This document shows positions 57,924-64,000 of a stretch of 64,000 nt of DNA, piece by piece. A program made the position numbers and the translations under genes. The DNA comes from Comamonadaceae bacterium (GTDB lineage: Bacteria > Pseudomonadota > Gammaproteobacteria > Burkholderiales > Burkholderiaceae_C), in the NCBI GenBank assembly GCA_947476465.1, contig CANJQN010000003.1, positions 120,412 to 184,411 of the forward strand. Direction: 5' to 3'. The notes below the pieces were generated by a model. That model searched no databases and was not told the DNA's origin. It saw only the letters and a list, made by a program, of their open reading frames with translations. Within the stretch, counting starts at the first letter, position 1, and each line of letters starts with the position of its first letter.

Positions 57924-58979
57924 TCAGCTGAACAGCCGCCGCGCCTGCGGCGACCCCGCTGCCAGGTCGCGCGCATCCAGCGTGTCGTACAAGGTTTCCA
58001 GGTCGGCACCGATGACATCGAGCGTGTCGGATCGAATGATCTGGCCGCGGTCGTCCGTCAGCACGCCGTCCATGCTCTGGCCCAGTGCCACCGCCGCCTC
58101 GCGCATGCGAACAAAGGGCTGGTCGCTGCGCGGTACCTGGGGCACGTCGACGCTGAGGATCAGGTCGCGCAGTGCGGCCTGCGTGGGGTCTTCGGCCAGG
58201 GCAGCCTGGGTGTCGAAGGACAGCACAAGAATCGGTGGCGCCCCGGCCTGGCCGGAGGGCAGCACCATGCGGCCGGGAATCACCCCCGACACAAAGCCCA
58301 GGCGGGCGGCGTGCTGCTGCACGTAGCCGGGGCTCCACGCCGCTTGCTGCGCGCGCAGCGAGAGACTCAGTTGCGCGTCGTGGCCGCCGGCGAACTGGTC
58401 GAGCTCGCGGGCCCGGGCGACCTCGTGGCGCATCTCCGGAAAATCGGGCGTGCCAGCCACCGCGTCGGCGAAGGCCTGCGCCTTCATCACGAACTCGGAA
58501 TATTCGATCTCGTTGAGCGCGCCATTGCGGTTGGCCAGTTGGACGCCCGCCTGGAACGCGGTGTAGCGCTGGCCGGCCAGCGGCGGCTCCCAGTGGCCGC
58601 CGGCCTCGTTCAAGCCTTCCACCGCGAAGGGCTTGCTGCCGGCGCGGCGGGTGGCCGGCATCGCCGCCAGCGCCGCGTCGCCCGAGACCAGCGAATCGAG
58701 CGCGATCGGGGCGATCACATCGATCAAGGCGTCCAGGCCGGGCTTGCGTTCGGGCGTGGCGACCAGCCCAAGGGTGGCGTCCTCGAAGATCGGCTCGCGC
58801 CGGCCGTCGGGATCGTGCGTGGGCTCGGCCCCCGGCAGCGGCATGGGCTCTGTGGGAACGCTGTCGGCCGCGTCCGGCTGGCGGGGGGTGTTGCGGCGGT
58901 TGGACCAGGCGTTCCAGGCCACCAGGATGGCCAGAGTGGTGCCGCCAAGAATGGCCAGGCCCAGGGTCAGGTCGGTCAT
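57924..58979 (-). CDS. zipA: cell division protein ZipA-like (FtsZ-binding)
   Basis: N-terminal TM MTDLTLGLAILGGTTLAILVAWNAW; C-terminal ZipA-type domain; position between smc and ligA. Confidence 0.82.
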   Translation of the reverse strand: MTDLTLGLAILGGTTLAILVAWNAWSNRRNTPRQPDAADSVPTEPMPLPGAEPTHDPDGRREPIFEDATLGLVATPERKPGLDALIDVIAPIALDSLVSGDAALAAMPATRRAGSKPFAVEGLNEAGGHWEPPLAGQRYTAFQAGVQLANRNGALNEIEYSEFVMKAQAFADAVAGTPDFPEMRHEVARARELDQFAGGHDAQLSLSLRAQQAAWSPGYVQQHAARLGFVSGVIPGRMVLPSGQAGAPPILVLSFDTQAALAEDPTQAALRDLILSVDVPQVPRSDQPFVRMREAAVALGQSMDGVLTDDRGQIIRSDTLDVIGADLETLYDTLDARDLAAGSPQARRLFS

Positions 58980-58988
58980 GCGTGCATC

Positions 58989-61900
58989 CTAGACGGTGGC
59001 CAGGCCGACCGCCGACTCCATGTCCACGGCCACGATGCGCGAGACACCCTGCTCCTGCATGGTCACGCCGATCAACTGCTCGGCCATTTCCATGGCGATC
59101 TTGTTGTGGCTGATGAAAAGGAACTGGGTGCCGCGGCTCATGCTGGTCACCAGCTTCGTGTATCGCTCGGTGTTGGCGTCGTCCAGCGGCGCGTCCACTT
59201 CGTCGAGTAGGCAGAACGGCGCGGGATTGAGCTGGAAGATGGCGAACACCAGCGCGATGGCCGTGAGCGCCTTCTCGCCACCCGAGAGCAGGTGGATGGT
59301 CTGGTTCTTCTTGCCGGGCGGCTGCGCCAGCACCTGTACGCCGGCGTCAAGGATCTCCTCGCCGGTCATCACCAGGCGGGCATTGCCGCCGCCGAACAGC
59401 TCGGGGAACATCCGGCCGAAGTGCTCGTTGACCGCGTGGAAAGTGCCGGCCAGAAGCTCGCGGGTTTCGCCATCGATCTTGCGGATGGCGTCCCCCAGCG
59501 TGTTCATGGCCTCGTTGAGATCCGCCGACTGCGCGTCGAGGAACTGCTTTCGCTCGCTGGCGGTCGTCAGCTCGTCGAGCGCCGCCAGGTTCACCGCGCC
59601 GAGCGCGGCGATCTCGCGGTGCAGGCGGTCGATCTCCGATTGCAGGCCCGACAGGCGCACATTGCCCTGCTCGAGCGACAAGCGCACGGCGTCGAGGTCG
59701 GCCTGGGCGTCGGCCAGTTGCTGGCTGTACTGCTCCAGGCCCAGGCGGGCGGCCTGCTCCTTGAGCTGCAGGTCGGTGATGCGCTGGCGCAGCGGATCGA
59801 GCGCGCGCTCAATGGTCAGGCGGCGCTCGTCGCTGGCGCGCAGCTTGTTGGTGAGGTCGTCGTACTCGCTGCGCTTGGCGCCCAAGGACTTCTCGCGCTC
59901 GGATTTCACCTCCAGCGCGGTCTGCAGCCCGCCCTGCGCGGCGGCGTCGGTCAGGCGTGCGAGTTCGTCATGGGCGCGAACCTCTTCGGCGGCGATGGCG
60001 GCGGTCTGCTGTTCGGCGGTTTCGATGCCGCGCTGCAGCTCGGCCCGGCGGGCGCCCCGCGCGCGCTGCGAAAACTGCGCCTCTTGGGCCTGCCGCTCCA
60101 GGCCGCGCTGCTGCTCGCGCGATTGCGCCAGCTTGCGCTCGGCGTCGATCACGTGCTCGTCGAGCTGGGCATGGCGCTCCTGGCTGTCGGCCAGTTGCAT
60201 GTCGAGTTCTTCAAACCGCGCCTCGGCGGTGACGCGGCGCTCTTGCAGGTCTTCCAGCAGCGCATCGACTTCGGCCATGTCAGCGGCGATCTGCTCGCCG
60301 CGGGCGCGGGTCTGCTCGGCCAGCTGCGCCAGCTGCAGGGTTTGGACCTGCAGCTCGTGGGCGCGCGACTGGGTTTCGCTGGCCTCGCGCCGCACCGACA
60401 CCAGGCGCTGGGCGGCGTCGGTGTAGGCGGCCTCGGCGCGCACGAGCGCCGAGCGCGCTTCATCGGCGATCAGGGCCTGGGCACGCAGGTCTTTTTCGAG
60501 GTGCTCTATCTCCTGCTGGCGCGCCAGCATGCCGGCCTGCTCGGAGTCTTGGGCGTAGAAGCTCACGCTGTGTGCGCTGACCGCGTGGCCGCCGCGCACG
60601 AAGATGGCTTCGCCGGTCTGCAGCTTGGCGCGAGCCGCCAGAGCCTCTTCAAAGCTCTCGGCGACATAGCAGCCATGCAGCCAGTCGGCCAGCAAGGCCT
60701 TCTGGCCGGCGTCGGACAGGCGCAGCAGGTCGGCCAGCCGGGGCAGCCCGGCGGCCCCACTGGCGGGCAAGACCGCGGCTGGGGGCGTGTGGAAGGCCAG
60801 CTTGGCCGGCGGCGGATCGGTGGCGAAGGATCGCACCATCTCCAGGCGCGACACCTGCAGCGAAGCCAGCCGCTCACGCAGCGCCGCTTCCAGGGCGTTC
60901 TCCCAGCCTTGCTCGATGTGGATGCGGCTCCACAGGCCCTGCAAGCCATCGAGCCCGTGCTTGGCCAGCCACGGACGCAGCTTGCCGTCGGTGCGCACCT
61001 TCTCCTGCAGCGCCTTGAGGGCGTCCAGACGCGCGGACAAATCGGCCTGCCGGGACAACTGCTGGTTGACGTCGGTCTGCCGCGTGCGGCGGTCATCGTC
61101 GCGCAGCGGCACCTGCTCCTGCAGCTCGTGCAGGCGGGCGTCGGCGGCCTCGGCGCTTTCCTGCGCCACGGCCAATTGCTGCTGCAGCTGGGCCAGCCGG
61201 GCCTCGTCGGGTGACGCGAGGGCGTTGCGATCGACCAGCAGGCGCTCGCGGCGCTGGTTCAGCTGGCGCGATTGCTCCTCGATGTTGCGCTGGTCGGCGG
61301 CCAGCACCTGGATCTGCTGCTGCACCTGCCCGACGCTGGCGCGCTGCTCATTGGCGCGGCCTTGGGCCTGGCGCAGGCTGTCTTCGAGGTCGGGCAGGCG
61401 CGTGGCCTGCTCCTGCACCTGGGCGGCCAGCAGCGCAGCCTGTTCCTCGGCCTCCACGCTGGTGCCGGCCAGGTTATCGAGCTCGGTGGCCGCGTCGTCC
61501 CGCCGGGCGGCCCACTGAGCGGACTGCTCCTTGAGCTGGGCCAGGCGCTGTTCGGTGCGCTGTCGGCCTTCGACCACAAAGCGGATCTCGGCCTCCAATC
61601 GGCCGACCTCGGTGCTGGCCTCGTAGAGGGCTCCCTGGGCCTGGTTCACCTGGTCGCCGGCGGCATAGTGCGCCTGGCGGATGGTCTCCAGCTCGGATTC
61701 AACGTGGCGCAGGTCGGCCACCCGTGCTTCCAGGTCGACCATGGCCTTGTCCGCGTCCTGCTTGATGCGGGTCTGTTCGGCCTCGCATTCGGCGCGGCGC
61801 AGGAACCACAGCTGGTGCTGCTTGAGTGTGGCGTTCGCTTGCAGCGTGTTGTAGTGCTGCGCCACCTCGGCCTGCTTTTCCAGCTTGTCTAGGTTGGCGT

Positions 61901-62504
61901 TGAGCTCACGCAGGATGTCTTCAACCCGCGTGAGGTTCTCGCGGGTATCGGCCAGGCGGCTCTCGGTCTCGCGGCGGCGCTCCTTGTACTTGGAGACGCC
62001 GGCGGCCTCTTCGAGGAACAGGCGCAGCTCCTCGGGCCGCGATTCGATGATGCGACTGATCGTGCCCTGGCCGATGATGGCGTAGGCGCGCGGCCCAAGC
62101 CCGGTGCCCAGGAACACGTCTTGCACGTCGCGGCGGCGAACCGGCTGGTTGTTGATGAAGTAGCTGCTGGTGCCATCGCGCGTGAGCACGCGTTTGACCG
62201 CCACCTCGGCGTACTGCGACCACTGGCCGCCGGCACGGTGGTCGGCGTTGTCGAACACCAGCTCCACGCTGGCGCGGCTGGCAGGCTTGCGGGTGTTGGT
62301 GCCATTGAAGATGACGTCCTGCATGGACTCGCCACGCAGCTCGCTGGCCTTGGACTCGCCCAGCACCCAGCGCACCGCATCCATGATGTTGGATTTGCCG
62401 CACCCGTTGGGGCCGACCACCCCGACCAGCTGGCCAGGGAGCATGAAGTTGGTCGGCTCGACGAAGGACTTGAATCCCGAGAGCTTGATCGAATTGAGGC
62501 GCAC
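58989..62504 (-). CDS. smc: chromosome segregation protein SMC
   Basis: RLNSIKLSGFKSFVEPTNFMLPGQLVGVVGPNGCGKSNIMDAVRWVLGESKASELRGESMQDVIFNG; LLSGGEKALTAIALVFAIFQLNPAPFCLLDEVDAPLDDAN. GTG start at 62504. Confidence 0.97.
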   Translation of the reverse strand: MRLNSIKLSGFKSFVEPTNFMLPGQLVGVVGPNGCGKSNIMDAVRWVLGESKASELRGESMQDVIFNGTNTRKPASRASVELVFDNADHRAGGQWSQYAEVAVKRVLTRDGTSSYFINNQPVRRRDVQDVFLGTGLGPRAYAIIGQGTISRIIESRPEELRLFLEEAAGVSKYKERRRETESRLADTRENLTRVEDILRELNANLDKLEKQAEVAQHYNTLQANATLKQHQLWFLRRAECEAEQTRIKQDADKAMVDLEARVADLRHVESELETIRQAHYAAGDQVNQAQGALYEASTEVGRLEAEIRFVVEGRQRTEQRLAQLKEQSAQWAARRDDAATELDNLAGTSVEAEEQAALLAAQVQEQATRLPDLEDSLRQAQGRANEQRASVGQVQQQIQVLAADQRNIEEQSRQLNQRRERLLVDRNALASPDEARLAQLQQQLAVAQESAEAADARLHELQEQVPLRDDDRRTRQTDVNQQLSRQADLSARLDALKALQEKVRTDGKLRPWLAKHGLDGLQGLWSRIHIEQGWENALEAALRERLASLQVSRLEMVRSFATDPPPAKLAFHTPPAAVLPASGAAGLPRLADLLRLSDAGQKALLADWLHGCYVAESFEEALAARAKLQTGEAIFVRGGHAVSAHSVSFYAQDSEQAGMLARQQEIEHLEKDLRAQALIADEARSALVRAEAAYTDAAQRLVSVRREASETQSRAHELQVQTLQLAQLAEQTRARGEQIAADMAEVDALLEDLQERRVTAEARFEELDMQLADSQERHAQLDEHVIDAERKLAQSREQQRGLERQAQEAQFSQRARGARRAELQRGIETAEQQTAAIAAEEVRAHDELARLTDAAAQGGLQTALEVKSEREKSLGAKRSEYDDLTNKLRASDERRLTIERALDPLRQRITDLQLKEQAARLGLEQYSQQLADAQADLDAVRLSLEQGNVRLSGLQSEIDRLHREIAALGAVNLAALDELTTASERKQFLDAQSADLNEAMNTLGDAIRKIDGETRELLAGTFHAVNEHFGRMFPELFGGGNARLVMTGEEILDAGVQVLAQPPGKKNQTIHLLSGGEKALTAIALVFAIFQLNPAPFCLLDEVDAPLDDANTERYTKLVTSMSRGTQFLFISHNKIAMEMAEQLIGVTMQEQGVSRIVAVDMESAVGLATV

Positions 62505-62603
62505 GGCGAAAGCCCGATGGACAGTCTGGAATGAGAGCGCCGGCTGGGCCGGAGCAAGTGAAGGGGATGATACCGTGGGGCACAAGTGAACCCGCGCGTG
62601 AAC

Positions 62604-63683
62604 TCAGGGGGAAACCGGGCCCGGCGAGGCATTCGCCGCAAGCCGAGGCGCCATCAAGGCGAACCACCACGGCGGAATGGCGGCCAGCAGCAGACAGATC
62701 GAGTAGCTCGCGGGCAGCTGGGGCGCGTCCGGCATCGCCGCCAGCTGCGGGTAGCGCTTGGCGGCGTGCAGATGATGGTCCGAGTGGCGCTGCAGGTTGG
62801 CCAGCAGGCTGTTGGAGATGAAGTGGTCGGCGTTCCACGCATGCTGCGCGCCGAACGGCTCAGGCCGGCCGTTGGGGCCGGTGCGGCGCACCAGACCGTA
62901 GTGCTCGATGTAGTTCACCGTCTCCAGCAGCCAGACGGCGAACGCCGATTGCGCCAGCCAGAACGCCAGCATCTTGCTGGCGCCCAGCCCCAGCAAGGCC
63001 AGGGCCACCGCCGCGTTCAAGGCCCAGCACCAGGTCAGCGGGCTGGCCAGCCAGCCGCGCCCTTGCCGCCGCAGGCGCTGGGCTTCCAGCCGCCAGGCGC
63101 TCACGGCACTGCCGAAGATTGTGCGCGGCAGGAACCGCCACAGGCTTTCACCGGGGCGCGCGCTGGCCGGGTCGTCGTGGGTCGCGGCCCGGACGTGGTG
63201 GCCGCGGTAATGCTCCACCATGAACTGTGGATAGGCGACGCAGGCCATCAGCACCCAGGCCATCGCCCGGTCGGCGCGGCGCGGGCTGTGGCCCAGTTCG
63301 TGGGCGAAGGTGATGCCTTGGGCACCCGTGATGAAACCGACGCCATAGGCCAGCCCGAGCACCGTGAGCCAGTCGCTGTCGCGGGCGGCCCAGAAGGCGG
63401 CGGCCAGGACGGCCAGCTGCAGTGGCACGTACAGGCGCAGGATCCAGCTCAGGGCCGGGTGAGCGATCCGGGCGCGAGGCGAGCGGCGCGCCGGGGCCCA
63501 AAATGCCTCGAGAACGACAATGACAACCCAGGTCACAAGCGCGGCCAGTGCCGCCCAGCCCGGGACGAGCAGGACAATCAGCAGCATGAACCCGGACGGT
63601 GTCAAGGCCCCGAGGTAGCGCAGGTCGCAGGCACGAAGGGTGGCGGCACGGGGCGCGGACGCACGGGGGGCGGAGGCACTCAT
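62604..63683 (-). CDS. alkB: alkane 1-monooxygenase (AlkB-type membrane non-heme di-iron enzyme)
   Basis: Histidine boxes HELGH, EHYRGHH and LQRHSDHHLH, plus NYIEHYGL. Start at MSASAPRAS. Confidence 0.92.
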   Translation of the reverse strand: MSASAPRASAPRAATLRACDLRYLGALTPSGFMLLIVLLVPGWAALAALVTWVVIVVLEAFWAPARRSPRARIAHPALSWILRLYVPLQLAVLAAAFWAARDSDWLTVLGLAYGVGFITGAQGITFAHELGHSPRRADRAMAWVLMACVAYPQFMVEHYRGHHVRAATHDDPASARPGESLWRFLPRTIFGSAVSAWRLEAQRLRRQGRGWLASPLTWCWALNAAVALALLGLGASKMLAFWLAQSAFAVWLLETVNYIEHYGLVRRTGPNGRPEPFGAQHAWNADHFISNSLLANLQRHSDHHLHAAKRYPQLAAMPDAPQLPASYSICLLLAAIPPWWFALMAPRLAANASPGPVSP

Positions 63684-63725
63684 GGACGCATTATCGAATG
63701 CGGGCGCGCCGGACCAACCGCGCTC

Positions 63726-63744
63726 CTGGATCCCCGCCTGCGCG
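63726..63744. repeat. solo half of the family B dispersed repeat
   Basis: CTGGATCCCCGCCTGCGCG immediately upstream of the alkB start; no second arm visible nearby. Confidence 0.6.
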
Positions 63745-63833
63745 CACTGGTGTCCGGAATAGATTCGGACGATTGGACTAAGTGGTTGTGGCGTCACAGG
63801 AAAGGTGAGCTGCAACGGGGTGCGATTCGAACC

Positions 63834-63998
63834 ACTGTATGAGCCCAGGCCGGCAAAGCCTGGGCTGGCGCGGGTTTGCGCCGAAGCGACATACAGTCAT
63901 CACGCGCCTGCGAGATGGAGCGTGGCAAAGGTGTTGCGGCGACGCCGTCAAGGGGATAAAACCCCGGTCGCCAAACCATGTCACAGGCCGCCGCAACA
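63834..63998. other. dense nested inverted repeats (structured RNA/DNA candidate)
   Basis: ACTGTATG/CATACAGT encloses AGCCCAGGC-N7-GCCTGGGCT and GGCGC-N6-GCGCC; then CACGC/GCGTG, TGTTGCGGCG/CGCCGCAACA and GGGG-ataaaa-CCCC. Confidence 0.6.
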
Positions 63999-64000
63999 TG

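Noticed and set aside
63805-63846. tRNA 3' half (GGTTCGAATCGCACCCC on the minus strand)
   Set aside because: The TTCGAAT-like loop lacks a pairing T-stem, and no anticodon or acceptor arms were found.

Overview
This 64 kb window is GC-rich chromosomal DNA that looks like Burkholderiales/Comamonadaceae-type Betaproteobacteria. The basis is gene content: several Bug/TTT receptors, an smc-zipA-ligA operon, argA, an hrpA/def pair and a sulfate ABC operon. No database search was run.

Blocks, left to right:
(1) 1-12.5 kb: a CoA-dependent catabolic cluster. It contains an acyl-CoA ligase (cut by the window edge), enoyl-CoA hydratase, flavoprotein dehydrogenase, two Bug receptors, a PRISE-type enone reductase, a thiolase-like protein with its DUF35 partner, a CoA transferase, a canonical thiolase and an MmgE/PrpD protein.
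(2) 12.5-24.9 kb: housekeeping genes (def, hrpA, an aldo/keto reductase, a large hybrid histidine kinase, argA).
(3) 25-35.6 kb: a second catabolic block that looks lower in GC. It has its own thiolase-like/DUF35/CoA-transferase set, two more Bug receptors and an FAD dehydrogenase.
(4) 35.6-45 kb: dsbB, sulfate ABC transporter, IclR-pobA and a YgiQ-type radical SAM gene.
(5) 45-51.4 kb: a TRAP operon with an embedded epimerase, divergent from a monooxygenase-like gene and a divergent AroQ-like gene.
(6) 51.4-64 kb: a nuclease-helicase fusion, a hybrid kinase, a KGG protein, ligA, zipA, smc and alkB.

Most striking signals:
- Two different dispersed inverted-repeat families each have a copy whose interior has expanded into a tandem array. 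One is a 12 x 21 bp array inserted in frame inside hrpA. The other is a 5 x ~24 bp array between zipA and ligA.
- Two thiolase-like/DUF35 gene pairs lack the canonical thiolase nucleophilic cysteine.
- A densely nested inverted-repeat region lies at the right edge.
- Several genes show internal deletion or truncation.
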